DNA of 64,000 nt from an uncultured Collinsella sp. (GTDB lineage: Bacteria > Actinomycetota > Coriobacteriia > Coriobacteriales > Coriobacteriaceae), in the NCBI GenBank assembly GCA_958415625.1, contig CATYZI010000006.1, positions 10,993-74,992 of the forward strand, in the 5' to 3' direction. Every line of letters starts with the position of its first letter. Positions within the stretch are counted from its first letter, which is position 1. A program made the position numbers and the translations under genes. Shown here piece after piece: positions 25,623 through 34,520 of this stretch. The notes below the pieces were generated by a model. That model was not told the origin of the DNA. It saw only the letters and a program-made list of their open reading frames with translations, and did no database searches.

Positions 25623-25901
25623 TGTCAACGATGCCATTGGTGGCACCCTACGCAGTCAAATGAAACGTCTTCAAGTATATCTAACGCCTCCCCCACCATA
25701 CGCTCACCACCCAAAACCTACCGTTCACCGACATTTTTGCTTCCCCGAACGGCTTTTGTCGCCCAAATGTTAACGTTGCCATTGTGCAAACACAGAGCCA
25801 CCGGGCGGCTCAAACGTTTACGCGTAAGGAATCGACGGTTCGCAGGCACAGGAACCACCGGTTCGCGTCTTTTTTTGTGTCACAAAATGGCAACGTCAAC
25901 A
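25623..25901. promoter_or_regulatory. cassette 1 control region: LacI operators and 21-bp-pitch repeat
   Basis: Operators of the type TGTTAACGTTGCCATT lie at 25768-25783, with variants TGTCAACGATGCCATT at 25623-25638 and, inverted, AATGGCAACGTCAACA at 25886-25901. Upstream of the main one are ACGCTCACCA (25700-25709) and CCGTTCACCG (25721-25730), spaced 21 bases and oriented toward the EIICB gene. Confidence 0.6.
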
Positions 25902-25964
25902 TTTTGGCAACCGAACGTCAAAAGCTACCATCGTTGCTAACCCACCGACTCTTAGGAGCATTGC

Positions 25965-27731
25965 ATGGAGCAACTCATCGCCATCATCGAAAAGGGCCAG
26001 CCCTTTTTCAACGCGATCGCCCGCAACAAGTACCTCAAGGCGATCCGTGACGGTTTTATCTCCGTCATCCCCATCATCATCTTCTCGTCCATCTTCTGCT
26101 TGGTAGCCTCGGTCCCCAACATCTGGGGTTTCTACTGGCCCGATGACATCAACAACGCCCTGTGGAAGTGCTACAACTACTCCATGGGCATCCTGGCCAT
26201 CGCCTGCGCCGCTACCACGGCCAAGCACTTCGCCGACGCTCAGAACCGCGACCTGCCCAAGAACAACCAGATCAACTTCATCTCGTGCATGTGCGCGGCC
26301 ATCATCGGCTTCTTGCTCCTTTCGAGCGACACCATCGCCACGGACGCCGCCAGCGGCTTCAACACCACCTACCTTGGTTCCAAGGGCCTGCTGACCGCCT
26401 TCATCGCTGCGTTTGTGACCGGTATCATCTACAAGTTCTTCATCAAGCGCAACATCACCGTCAAGATGCCCGAGCAGGTTCCGCCCAACATCTCGCAGAC
26501 CTTCAAGGACATCATCCCCTTCTCCGTCTGCATCACCGTCTTTTGGGTTTTTGACATCGTCTTCCGCGCTGCTTTTGGCTTCTGCTTTGCCCAGGGCGTC
26601 ATCCAGGTGTTCCAGCCCCTGTTCACCGCTGCCGACGGCTATATCGGCCTCGCTGTGATTTACGGCGCCATGAGCCTCTTCTGGTTCGTCGGCGTCCACG
26701 GCCCCTCGATCGTCGAGCCCGCCATCGCCGCCGCTCTCGTTGCCAACATGACCGACAACCTGGCTGCGTTCCAGGCTGGCCAGCACGCTTCCGCTGTCCT
26801 GACCCAGGGTGCCCAGTACTTCGTCGTCTGCATGGGCGGCACCGGCGCTACGCTCGTCCTGGTCTTTATGTTCTGCTTCCTGGCAAAGTCTCAGGAGATG
26901 CGCGCCGTCGGTAAGGCCGCCATCGTCCCCGTCTGCTTTGCCGTCAACGAGCCGCTGCTGTTCGCCGCGCCCATCGTGCTCAACCCCGTCTTCTTTGTCC
27001 CGTTTGTCTTTGCCCCGATCGCCAACATCTGGATCCTCAAGATCTTTATCGACTTCTTGGGCATGAACGGCTTTATGTACACCCTGCCCTGGACTGTCCC
27101 CGGCCCCATCGGCACCATCATGGGCCTGGGCTTCCAGCCGCTCGCCTTTGTGATGCTCGCCCTTATCCTGGTCGTCGACTTCGTTCTGTACTACCCGTTC
27201 TTCCGTGCCTACGACGCCCAGAAGTGCGCCGAGGAGGCCGAGATTTCCCAAGAGGAGCTCGCCGCCAAGAACGCCGAGAAGGCCGCCAAGCTCAACGATG
27301 CCTTCCAGGGCAAGGCTGACGCCAAGAGCGTTGCCGCCGGCGCTGCTGCCGAGGCCGTGAAGGCCGACGCCCCCGCCGCTGTCGCCACTGAGGCAACGAC
27401 CGCCAGCGACCTCAACGGCAAGCGCGTACTCGTGCTCTGCCAGGGTGGCGGAACCTCGGGCCTGCTCGCCAACGCGCTGGCCAAGGCCGCCAAGGAGCGC
27501 GGCATCAATCTTGAGACCGCTGCCGAGGCATATGGCAACCACGTGGACATGCTCCCCGACTTTGATCTGGTCGTCCTGGCCCCGCAGGCTGCCAGCTACT
27601 TGGCCGACCTGCAGAAGGACTGCGAGCGCGTGGGCAACAAGTGCGTCGCCTGCCGTGGCAAGCAGTACATCGAGCTCTCCCAGGACGGCGACAAGTCTCT
27701 CGCCTTCGTGAGTGAACAGCTTTCGAAGTAA
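25965..27731 (+). CDS. lacE: PTS lactose-type EIICB transporter, cassette 1
   Basis: Imports and phosphorylates a beta-galactoside-type disaccharide. A 588-residue fusion: residues 1-430 are a membrane EIIC of the lactose/diacetylchitobiose family with about ten segments and the conserved WFVGVHGPSIVEPAI and AVNEPLLFAAPIVLNP motifs. Then comes an Ala-rich linker, and residues 485-588 are the EIIB with phosphorylated Cys about 492 in RVLVLCQGGGTSGLLANAL. The fused EIICB layout is LacE-like, not cellobiose-like, where EIIB is separate. Its EIIA is the gene at 24050. The paired GH1 gene follows after a hairpin. Confidence 0.88.
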   Translation: MEQLIAIIEKGQPFFNAIARNKYLKAIRDGFISVIPIIIFSSIFCLVASVPNIWGFYWPDDINNALWKCYNYSMGILAIACAATTAKHFADAQNRDLPKNNQINFISCMCAAIIGFLLLSSDTIATDAASGFNTTYLGSKGLLTAFIAAFVTGIIYKFFIKRNITVKMPEQVPPNISQTFKDIIPFSVCITVFWVFDIVFRAAFGFCFAQGVIQVFQPLFTAADGYIGLAVIYGAMSLFWFVGVHGPSIVEPAIAAALVANMTDNLAAFQAGQHASAVLTQGAQYFVVCMGGTGATLVLVFMFCFLAKSQEMRAVGKAAIVPVCFAVNEPLLFAAPIVLNPVFFVPFVFAPIANIWILKIFIDFLGMNGFMYTLPWTVPGPIGTIMGLGFQPLAFVMLALILVVDFVLYYPFFRAYDAQKCAEEAEISQEELAAKNAEKAAKLNDAFQGKADAKSVAAGAAAEAVKADAPAAVATEATTASDLNGKRVLVLCQGGGTSGLLANALAKAAKERGINLETAAEAYGNHVDMLPDFDLVVLAPQAASYLADLQKDCERVGNKCVACRGKQYIELSQDGDKSLAFVSEQLSK

Positions 27732-27740
27732 GTAACGCTT

Positions 27741-27775
27741 AGGGCCAGCCGACCATCCAAGACCGGCTGGCCCTT
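27741..27775 (+). terminator. intercistronic hairpin between EIICB and GH1, cassette 1
   Basis: AGGGCCAGCCG / CCGGCTGGCCCTT stem with only a weak T tract, in the 66-base gap within the operon. It more likely stabilises or partly attenuates the transcript than fully terminates it. Confidence 0.55.
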
Positions 27776-27797
27776 CGATTTAGACGATTGGATCATC

Positions 27798-29237
27798 ATG
27801 TCCGTTAACCCCGCTAGCGTCACCAACCCGCCTGCGCAGTTTCCCGAGGGCTTTGTCTTTGGCGGCGCCACTGCTGCTTACCAGGTAGAGGGCGAGACCC
27901 GCACCCACGGTAAGGGCAAAGTCGCCTGGGACGACTTCTTGGAGGCCCAGGGGCGCTTTTCCCCCGATCCCGCTTCGGACTTCTACAACCAGTACCCCGT
28001 CGATCTGGAGCTGTGCGAGGAGTTCGGCATCAACGGCATTCGCCTCTCCATTGCCTGGAGCCGCATCTTCCCCAACGGCACCGGCGAGATCAACCCCGAG
28101 GGCGTGCAGTTCTACCACGATCTCTTCGCCGAGTGCCACAAGCACCACGTTGAGCCGTTTGTCACGCTGCATCACTTCGACACGCCGCTTGCCCTCTTTG
28201 AGAAGGGCGACTTCCTCAACCGCGAGACCATCGATGCCTTTGTGGACTTTGCCACCTTCTGCTTTAAGGAGTACGCCGACCAGGTAACCTACTGGTTCAC
28301 CTTTAACGAGATCTGGGCCGACGCCTCCAACACCTACATCGAGGGCACCTTCCCCGGTGGCGTCAAGGCGCATCTGGCCGAAGCCTTCCAGTGCGAGCAC
28401 AACATGATGCTCGCCCACGCCAAGGCAGTACTGGCCTTCCACAACGGCGGTTTTAAGGGCAAGATCGGCGTCATCCAGTCGCTGGAGTTTAAGTATCCGC
28501 TCAACGAGAACGACCCCGCCGACATCAAAGCCGCCAACAACGAGCACGTGCTGCAGAACCAGTTCTTGCTCGACGCCACCTTCCGCGGCGACTACGCGCC
28601 CGACACCCTCGAGTGCGCCAACCGCTTGGCTGCCGTCTCGGGCGGCACCATCGAGATCCTAGACGAGGATCTGGAAATCATGCGCGAGGCCGCGCTCTAC
28701 AACGACTACCTGGGCGTTAACAACTACCAGTGCCGCTTCTTGAAGGCCTACGATGGCGAGAACGACCTGCACCACAACGGTACGGGCGAGAAGGGCACTG
28801 GCCGCTGGCGCGTTAAGGGCATTGGCGAGCATGTGAACAAGCCCGGCGTCCCCACCACCGACTGGGACTGGATCATCTATCCCGAGGGCCTGTTCGATCT
28901 GCTCGTCTACATTAAGCAGCGCTACCCCAACTACAAGCAGATCTTCATCACCGAGAACGGCATGGGCTACAAGGACCCCTACAAAGACGGCTTTGTGGAC
29001 GACCAGCCGCGCATCGACTACATCGAGCAGCACCTGCGCTGGTTGCTCAAGGCCATGGAGGTGGGCGTCAACGTGGGCGGCTACTTCCTGTGGAGCCTGC
29101 AGGATCAGTTCTCCTGGACCAATGGCTACAACAAGCGCTATGGCTTCTTCTACGTTGACTTTGAAACCCAGAAGCGCACGCCCAAGGCAAGCGCATACTG
29201 GTATAAGCACGTGGCGCAGACCCGTCGTCTGGACTAG
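27798..29237 (+). CDS. lacG: GH1 6-phospho-beta-galactosidase, cassette 1
   Basis: Hydrolyses the phosphorylated disaccharide delivered by the upstream EIICB, releasing galactose-6-P (or glucose-6-P). A 479-residue GH1 barrel with acid/base Glu about 171 in WFTFNEIWADA, nucleophile Glu about 386 in FITENGMGYKD, and substrate residues in VTLHHFDTPLAL. The phosphate-binding loop DQFSWTNGYNKRYG has Ser followed by Trp and then Lys and Tyr, the pattern of LacG; 6-phospho-beta-glucosidases usually lack that Trp. It starts 66 bases after lacE. Confidence 0.88.
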   Translation: MSVNPASVTNPPAQFPEGFVFGGATAAYQVEGETRTHGKGKVAWDDFLEAQGRFSPDPASDFYNQYPVDLELCEEFGINGIRLSIAWSRIFPNGTGEINPEGVQFYHDLFAECHKHHVEPFVTLHHFDTPLALFEKGDFLNRETIDAFVDFATFCFKEYADQVTYWFTFNEIWADASNTYIEGTFPGGVKAHLAEAFQCEHNMMLAHAKAVLAFHNGGFKGKIGVIQSLEFKYPLNENDPADIKAANNEHVLQNQFLLDATFRGDYAPDTLECANRLAAVSGGTIEILDEDLEIMREAALYNDYLGVNNYQCRFLKAYDGENDLHHNGTGEKGTGRWRVKGIGEHVNKPGVPTTDWDWIIYPEGLFDLLVYIKQRYPNYKQIFITENGMGYKDPYKDGFVDDQPRIDYIEQHLRWLLKAMEVGVNVGGYFLWSLQDQFSWTNGYNKRYGFFYVDFETQKRTPKASAYWYKHVAQTRRLD

Positions 29238-29283
29238 CGGCTGGCGGGGTTGCCCGCTCACACAACCTGTCCCCATTTCTCAG

Positions 29284-29330
29284 CCGGGGGCGGCACGTCA
29301 CACGGCGCGCCGCCCCCGGTCTTTTTGTTT
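29284..29330 (+). terminator. cassette 1 operon terminator
   Basis: CCGGGGGCGGC / GCCGCCCCCGG stem followed by TCTTTTTGTTTTT, 47 bases after the GH1 stop. Confidence 0.9.
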
Positions 29331-29348
29331 TTGGGCTGGTCGGGAGCC

Positions 29349-29496
29349 GTTTGTCTCGATCTGTAACATCTAGCCGAGTTTTTTGGTCCTAGCTGTTACA
29401 GATTGAGACGAACAGGATTGCTCTTTCCGAAGAATCTAAATCTGTAACACGTAGCCCGCTTTTGACCGTCTACCTGTTACAAATCGAGACAAACGG
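29349..29496. repeat. tandem pair of 65-bp palindromes (CTGTAACA family), copy 1
   Basis: First palindrome 29349-29412: GTTTGTCTCGATCTGTAACA ... CTGTTACAGATTGAGACGAA with centre CTAGCCGAG-TTTTTT-GGTCCTAG. Second palindrome about 29430-29496, with TCTGTAACA ... TGTTACAAATCGAGACAAAC. The same ordered pair recurs at 34359-34502 and 39173-39315, each time just beyond the last gene of a PTS cassette. Confidence 0.75.
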
Positions 29497-29504
29497 AGTA
29501 GGAC

Positions 29505-30533
29505 CTAACCCCGTATGTCCCTAACAGTCGAGCGTTCGACCAGCGTACTCGGCACATGAATCGCCTCGATAGACGAGCTCTCTCCAATCGCCGCCTCAAA
29601 CGCAAGCTTACCGACACCGCGCAAATCAAATCGCAGCGTCGTCAGTCGATTGTGAGGAACAAGTCCCTCGAGTGCGTCGTCGATACCAACCACGCTCACG
29701 TCGTCGGGCACGGACAGGCCCGCGTTCTCGAGCGCGGCGATAACGCCCAGCGCCATCTGGTCATTTGCCGCAAGCACGGCAGTCGGCGCCTGCGACCCGC
29801 CGGCAAGCACCTCGGCCGCAATCCGCTCGCCCATGGCGTACCCACTGTCCGCACTCCAATCGCCACGCAGCATCGGAGCGGCATCGACATGAGCACGACC
29901 CAGCGTATCGCGCCAACCGGCCTCACGAAAACGCGAGGAAATCGAGTTTTCCGGACCCGCCACAAACCGCATATTCGAGTGACCATGTTCCAGCAGATAA
30001 TTGGTCAACAGCTCGCACGAACCATACTGGTCGGAGTCGATCGTCGTGCAGCGCGGATGCGCATACATGGACAGGATGACCGTTCGCACTCCCGGCTGGG
30101 GAACAAACTCCTCAAAATCGGGAGCCATGCGGTTCATGTTGAGAATCATGCCGTCGACGGGTCGCTCGACCATGCGGCGCGAGGCATCGGCAAGTGCATA
30201 GGGCTTGTCGCCGCCCATCTCGATCATAGTGACGGCAAAATCGTGCTCGCGCGCCGCTTGCATGATACCCTCGAGCGTCGCCAGGTTACCGACACGTGTG
30301 ATGTTGTACATGCACAGGCCAATAGAACGATACGACCCGCCGCGCAACGCCGCTCCAGCAAAATTGGGACGAAAGCCCAGCTCTTCCATGGCGGCCAGCA
30401 CACGCTTGCGCGTCTTTTCCGTCACGTTGGGCATACCGTTGACCACGCGAGACACAGTCTGGCGGCTCACGCCAGCGAGCGCCGCAACCTCTGCCGCGCT
30501 CGCCGAACGACCATTCCTTGTCTGCTGATCCAT
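29505..30533 (-). CDS. LacI-family regulator of PTS cassette 2
   Basis: A 342-residue LacI/GalR repressor: SAAEVAALAGVSRQTVSRVV with hinge LGFRPNFAGAALRGG, then the sensor domain (SIGLCMYNITRVGNLATLEG to VSVVGIDDALEGLVPHNRLT). It is divergent from the GH1/EIICB operon at 30878, with three operators of its type. ATG 30533 follows GGAAGGC and gives the same N-terminal length as its paralogues; an upstream in-frame ATG at 30590 would add 19 residues. Confidence 0.87.
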   Translation of the reverse strand: MDQQTRNGRSASAAEVAALAGVSRQTVSRVVNGMPNVTEKTRKRVLAAMEELGFRPNFAGAALRGGSYRSIGLCMYNITRVGNLATLEGIMQAAREHDFAVTMIEMGGDKPYALADASRRMVERPVDGMILNMNRMAPDFEEFVPQPGVRTVILSMYAHPRCTTIDSDQYGSCELLTNYLLEHGHSNMRFVAGPENSISSRFREAGWRDTLGRAHVDAAPMLRGDWSADSGYAMGERIAAEVLAGGSQAPTAVLAANDQMALGVIAALENAGLSVPDDVSVVGIDDALEGLVPHNRLTTLRFDLRGVGKLAFEAAIGESSSIEAIHVPSTLVERSTVRDIRG

Positions 30534-30594
30534 GCCTTCCACGCTAACCTGCTTCCCAACTATTCCCCGCGCCCATGGCGCATCGTACATACAT

Positions 30595-30763
30595 TGATAA
30601 CGTGCTCATGATACCCGAGCCATATACCACAACATGAAAACTTCTGTCAATCAAAACCGCTTACCGAACAAATACAACCGTTCGCGGCTGTTTGAAGTTG
30701 TTTTGTTTCTATACATCCCAGCCGGATGTTAACGTGCTCATTGTCAAATGTTCACGTGCTCAT
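30595..30763. promoter_or_regulatory. cassette 2 control region: LacI operators and 21-bp-pitch repeat
   Basis: Three operators of one type: TGATAACGTGCTCAT (30595-30609), TGTTAACGTGCTCAT (30727-30741) and TGTTCACGTGCTCAT (30749-30763). The last two lie 22 bases apart and just after a TATACA -10-like hexamer (30710-30715). CCGCTTACCG (30657-30666) and CCGTTCGCGG (30678-30687) form a direct repeat with 21-base pitch, ending about 22 bases before that hexamer, the position of a class II activator site. Confidence 0.65.
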
Positions 30764-30877
30764 TTTGGTTCTAATCATTTTAAGATAGTGTTTATCGGGC
30801 TTTTTCACCGCTGAACGCTAACCAGGGAGCCTCCTGAGCGCAAACGCACAATATCGAACAGCGAGACGAGAGGGTGT

Positions 30878-32326
30878 ATGCATATGTCTTTGCTAAACCG
30901 CGTACAGCAGCTGCCGAAGGGCTTTGTTTGGGGCGCCGCAACCGCCGCGTACCAAACGGAAGGTTCCACGAAGGTGGCAGGCAAGGGTAAGACCATGTGG
31001 GACGATTACCTTGTCGCCCAGGGTCGCTTTTTGCCCGACCCGGCCAGTGATTTCTACAACCGCTACGAGGAGGATATCCGCCTTTCTGCCGAGCATGGAC
31101 TCAACGCCATTCGTGTGTCCATCGCCTGGACCCGCATCTTCCCCAACGGCGACGATGCCGAACCCCTCGCCGAGGGCGTTAAGCACTACCACGAGCTGTT
31201 CGCCTGCTGCAAAAAGTATGGCGTCGAGCCCTATGTGTCCCTGCATCACTTTGACTCCCCCGCCGCCCTGTTCAACCAGGGCGACTGGCTCAACCGCAAG
31301 ACCGTCGACGCCTATGTGCGATATGCCGAGTTCTGCTTCCGCGAGTTCCGCGAGGTCAAGAATTGGTTCACCATCAACGAGCTCATCAGCCTCTCGCACT
31401 CCCAATACATCCAAGGCAACTTCCCGCCCAACCATCACTTTGATGTGACGAGCGGCATCCAGAGCCAGCACAACGAGCTCGTTGCCCACGCCCGCGCCGT
31501 CAACCTGTATAAGGATCTTGACGAGACCGAGCACCTGGGCGGACGCATTGGCATGGTCAACGTCCTGACGCCGGCATATCCTGCCACCGACTCGCCCGCC
31601 GACCAGCACGCCGCCGACCTGTACAACGCCTTCTACACCGACTTCATCATGGACGGCGCCTTCCTGGGTCACTACTCCGCGCGCACCCTCTCACTCATCA
31701 ACGAGATTCTGCGTGCCAACAACGCCACACTTACGGTTGAGGACAGCGACATGGAGGAGCTCGCCAAGGCGGCGCCCCGCAACGATATGTTCGGCCTCAA
31801 CTACTATCAGTCGGCGTTTATCGCCGCCTACGATGGCGAGTCAACCAACAGCTTTAACGGCACCGGAGACAAGGGCACCTCGTGCTTTAAGTTTAAGGGC
31901 GTCGGGCAGCAGGTCGATATGCCGGGTATCCCCACCACCGACTGGGATTGGCTCATCTACCCGCAAGGCCTCTACGACACGCTCAAGCACATCAGCGCCA
32001 CCTATCCCAACCTCCCCGTCATCTATATCACCGAAAACGGCCTGGGCCACAAGGACCCCGAGCCCGACGCAAACGGCATCGTCGCCGATCCCGAGCGCAT
32101 CGACTTTGTCGACCAGCACATGGAGAAGGTGCTCCAGGCGCGCGCCGAGGGCGTCGACGTCCAGGGCTACTTTATCTGGAGCCTGCAGGACCAGTTCTCG
32201 TGGGCCAATGGCTATAACAAGCGCTACGGCCTGTTCTACATCGACTTCGACACGCAAAAACGCTACATCAAGCAGTCGGCACTCTGGTACAAGGAGCTCG
32301 CCGACACTATGGCGGACGCGCAGTAG
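30878..32326 (+). CDS. GH1 6-phospho-beta-galactosidase/glucosidase, cassette 2
   Basis: A 482-residue GH1 enzyme acting on a phosphorylated disaccharide. The acid/base Glu is in WFTINELISLSHSQYIQGNF, the nucleophile in YITENGLGHKD, and the phosphate loop DQFSWANGYNKRYG again has the LacG-type Ser-Trp. It differs from the other two GH1 proteins in the acid/base region and in an insertion near residue 210 (DLDETEHLGG), so substrate range probably differs. Here the glycosidase precedes the transporter gene, the reverse of cassettes 1 and 3. ATG 30878 or the in-frame ATG 30884 follows GAGAGGG. Confidence 0.87.
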   Translation: MHMSLLNRVQQLPKGFVWGAATAAYQTEGSTKVAGKGKTMWDDYLVAQGRFLPDPASDFYNRYEEDIRLSAEHGLNAIRVSIAWTRIFPNGDDAEPLAEGVKHYHELFACCKKYGVEPYVSLHHFDSPAALFNQGDWLNRKTVDAYVRYAEFCFREFREVKNWFTINELISLSHSQYIQGNFPPNHHFDVTSGIQSQHNELVAHARAVNLYKDLDETEHLGGRIGMVNVLTPAYPATDSPADQHAADLYNAFYTDFIMDGAFLGHYSARTLSLINEILRANNATLTVEDSDMEELAKAAPRNDMFGLNYYQSAFIAAYDGESTNSFNGTGDKGTSCFKFKGVGQQVDMPGIPTTDWDWLIYPQGLYDTLKHISATYPNLPVIYITENGLGHKDPEPDANGIVADPERIDFVDQHMEKVLQARAEGVDVQGYFIWSLQDQFSWANGYNKRYGLFYIDFDTQKRYIKQSALWYKELADTMADAQ

Positions 32327-32352
32327 CGCATCGCCTCGCTTTCCCCCGAGAA

Positions 32353-32389
32353 GGGAGCGGCCCTATGCGATACAAACCCAGCCGCTCCC
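32353..32389 (+). terminator. intercistronic hairpin, cassette 2
   Basis: GGGAGCGGC / GCCGCTCCC stem without a strong T tract, between the GH1 and EIICB genes. Confidence 0.45.
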
Positions 32390-32502
32390 CTCTCTCCCCC
32401 TGGGACCGACCCCGCCTGCACCCGGGCTTTTAGCAAGCGGGAGACCATATAGGTTTTCAACGTCCATGCCATTAAGATTTCATGCAAAGAGGAGCGTGAA
32501 CT

Positions 32503-34263
32503 ATGGAATCGATCGTTAAGTTCTTGGAGAAAGGTCAGCCGTACTTCGACAAGGTCTCTAAGAACATCTACCTTCAGGCCATTAAAGACGGCTTTTTGGC
32601 AGCAATGCCCATCATCCTGTCTTCTTCTGTCTTCCTGCTTATTTCGACCCTGCCGGGCGTTGTCGCCACGGTCGGCGGCTTTACGCTGCCCGACTGGTGG
32701 AACGTCGACGTCGTGAACTTCTGCAACAAGGTTTACAACTTCACGATGGGCGTCGTGGGCATCATGGTCGCCGGCACCACCGCAAGCGCGCTGACCGGCT
32801 CCAAGAACCGCCGCATGCCTGCCGGCAAGGCCATCAACGCCACGAGCACCATGGTCGCCGCCATGTGCGCTATGCTCATCTTGGCCGTTACCCAGACGAG
32901 TGCCAAGATCGACGGCGCCGATGTCTCGGTGTTCTTTACCGACAACATGGGCACCAAGGGCCTGCTGAGCTCCTTTGTCGCCGCATTTGCCACGGTCAAC
33001 ATCTATGCCTTCTGCATTAAGCGAGACATCACCATCAAGCTGCCCAAAGAAGTCCCCGGCGCCATCGCCCAGAACTTCCGCGACATCTTCGCCTTCAGCT
33101 TCTCCATCCTGTTTGTCGCCGTCATCGACGTTATCTGCCGCACCTGCTTGGCCGTCCCGTTTGCCAACGTCATCTCCACGCTGGTGAGCCCGCTGTTCGC
33201 CGCTGCCGATTCCTACGCCGGCCTCGCCCTCATCTGGTTCATGATCCCGCTGTTCTGGTTCATGGGCATCCACGGCCCCTCGGTCGTTAAGCCTGCCCTC
33301 AACGCCGCGCTGTTTGGCAACATCACCACCAACCTCGCCACGCTGCAGGCCGGCGGTCACCCCGCCCTCGCCCTGACCGAAAACTTCGGTAACTACATCG
33401 GCGAACTCGGCGGCACCGGCGCCACGTTCATTGTCCCGATCATCTTCCTGCTCTTTATGCGCTCCAAGCAGCTCAAGGCCGTCGGCAAAGCCTCTGTCGT
33501 GCCCGTGATGTTCGCCGTCAACGAGCCGCTGCTGTTCGCCGCGCCCATCATCCTCAACCCGTACTTCCTGATCCCGTTCCTGTTTGCCCCCGTGGCCAAC
33601 GTCCTCATTGGTAAGTTCTTCATCGACTTTTTGGGCATGAACGGCTTTATCTATGCCATGCCGTGGGCACTCCCCGGACCGATCGGCACCTTCATCGACA
33701 CCAACTTCCAGCCGATCTCTCTGGTCCTGGTTGTCGTCCTGCTGGTCGTTGACTTCTTGATCTACTACCCGTTCTGCAAGGCCTACGACAACGTCCTGTG
33801 CAAGCAGGAGGCCGAGACCCTGGCCGAAGAAGAGGCCGAGGAGACCAAGGCCGTCAAGACCGCTGCCGCCCCCGCCGTTGAGGCTCCTGTTGTCGAGACC
33901 GCTTCTGCCACTGAGGCCTCCGCAGCTCCGTCCGCCCTTAAGGGCAAGGATCTGAGGGTTCTGGTTCTGTGCGCTGGCGCCGGCACCTCTGCACTGCTCG
34001 CCAACGCGCTTAAGGAAGGCGCCGACGAGCTGGGCATCGACATTACCGCCAACGCCGGTGCCTACGGCAGCCACTACGCCATCATGGACCAGTACAACGT
34101 CATCGTCCTGGCTCCGCAGGTTCGCACCTATTACAACGAGATGAAGGCCGACACCGACCGCCTGGGCATCACGCTGCTGTCGCCCAAGGGCAAACAGTAC
34201 ATCGACCTCACTAAGGATCCCAAGGGTGCCGTCGCCTGGATCGAGGAAAACCTCGAGGCATAA
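32503..34263 (+). CDS. PTS lactose-type EIICB transporter, cassette 2
   Basis: A 586-residue LacE-type EIICB. The EIIC domain has FWFMGIHGPSVVKPALN and FAVNEPLLFAAPIILNPYF, then an acidic/Ala-rich linker (EEEAEETKAVKTAAAPAVEA). EIIB has the phosphorylated Cys in RVLVLCAGAGTSALLANAL. It resembles the cassette 3 protein more closely than the cassette 1 protein (both have CAGAGTSA in EIIB and GHPA near the EIIC loop). ATG 32503 follows AAAGAGGAGCGTGAACT. No EIIA is encoded in the cassette. Confidence 0.88.
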   Translation: MESIVKFLEKGQPYFDKVSKNIYLQAIKDGFLAAMPIILSSSVFLLISTLPGVVATVGGFTLPDWWNVDVVNFCNKVYNFTMGVVGIMVAGTTASALTGSKNRRMPAGKAINATSTMVAAMCAMLILAVTQTSAKIDGADVSVFFTDNMGTKGLLSSFVAAFATVNIYAFCIKRDITIKLPKEVPGAIAQNFRDIFAFSFSILFVAVIDVICRTCLAVPFANVISTLVSPLFAAADSYAGLALIWFMIPLFWFMGIHGPSVVKPALNAALFGNITTNLATLQAGGHPALALTENFGNYIGELGGTGATFIVPIIFLLFMRSKQLKAVGKASVVPVMFAVNEPLLFAAPIILNPYFLIPFLFAPVANVLIGKFFIDFLGMNGFIYAMPWALPGPIGTFIDTNFQPISLVLVVVLLVVDFLIYYPFCKAYDNVLCKQEAETLAEEEAEETKAVKTAAAPAVEAPVVETASATEASAAPSALKGKDLRVLVLCAGAGTSALLANALKEGADELGIDITANAGAYGSHYAIMDQYNVIVLAPQVRTYYNEMKADTDRLGITLLSPKGKQYIDLTKDPKGAVAWIEENLEA

Positions 34264-34295
34264 GACGCTGACACCACCTGCCGCTTGCAGACAAT

Positions 34296-34340
34296 AAATG
34301 GCCCGTGCATCGATGTGTGATGCGCGGGCCATTTTGTTTA
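34296..34340 (+). terminator. cassette 2 operon terminator
   Basis: AAATGGCCCGTGCATC / GATGCGCGGGCCATTTT stem followed by GTTTA, 33 bases after the EIICB stop. Confidence 0.85.
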
Positions 34341-34358
34341 GACCGCACCCGTCCTCCT

Positions 34359-34502
34359 GTTCATCTCAATCTGTAACATCTAGCCGAGTTTTTCGGTCCT
34401 AGCTGTTACAGATCGAGATGAACGCACAGGCCAAGCCGAAAATCTCAATCTGTAACATGTAGACCACTTTTGACCGTCTAGTTGTTACAGATCGAGACAA
34501 AC
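34359..34502. repeat. tandem pair of 65-bp palindromes (CTGTAACA family), copy 2
   Basis: First unit 34359-34423 (GTTCATCTCAATCTGTAACA ... GTTACAGATCGAGATGAAC, centre CTAGCCGAG-TTTTT-CGGTCCTAG). Second unit 34441-34502 (TCTCAATCTGTAACATG ... GTTACAGATCGAGACAAAC, centre TAGACCACTTTTGACCGTCTA). Located between the cassette 2 terminator and the end of the cassette 3 regulator. Confidence 0.75.
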
Positions 34503-34520
34503 GGAATAGGCCGAGCACGT

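Noticed and set aside
27798..29237. Annotation as 6-phospho-beta-glucosidase (cellobiose system)
   Set aside because: The fused EIICB transporters are LacE-like, and the phosphate loop has the Ser-Trp of LacG. The choice is not absolute, and substrate testing could reverse it for some cassettes.
29349..29496. Tandem palindromes considered as a CRISPR array
   Set aside because: Only two non-identical units per site with no regular spacers, and no cas genes anywhere in the window.
32263..34332. Long minus-strand open frame of about 690 codons
   Set aside because: Antisense shadow of the cassette 2 EIICB gene; no family motifs and no start context.
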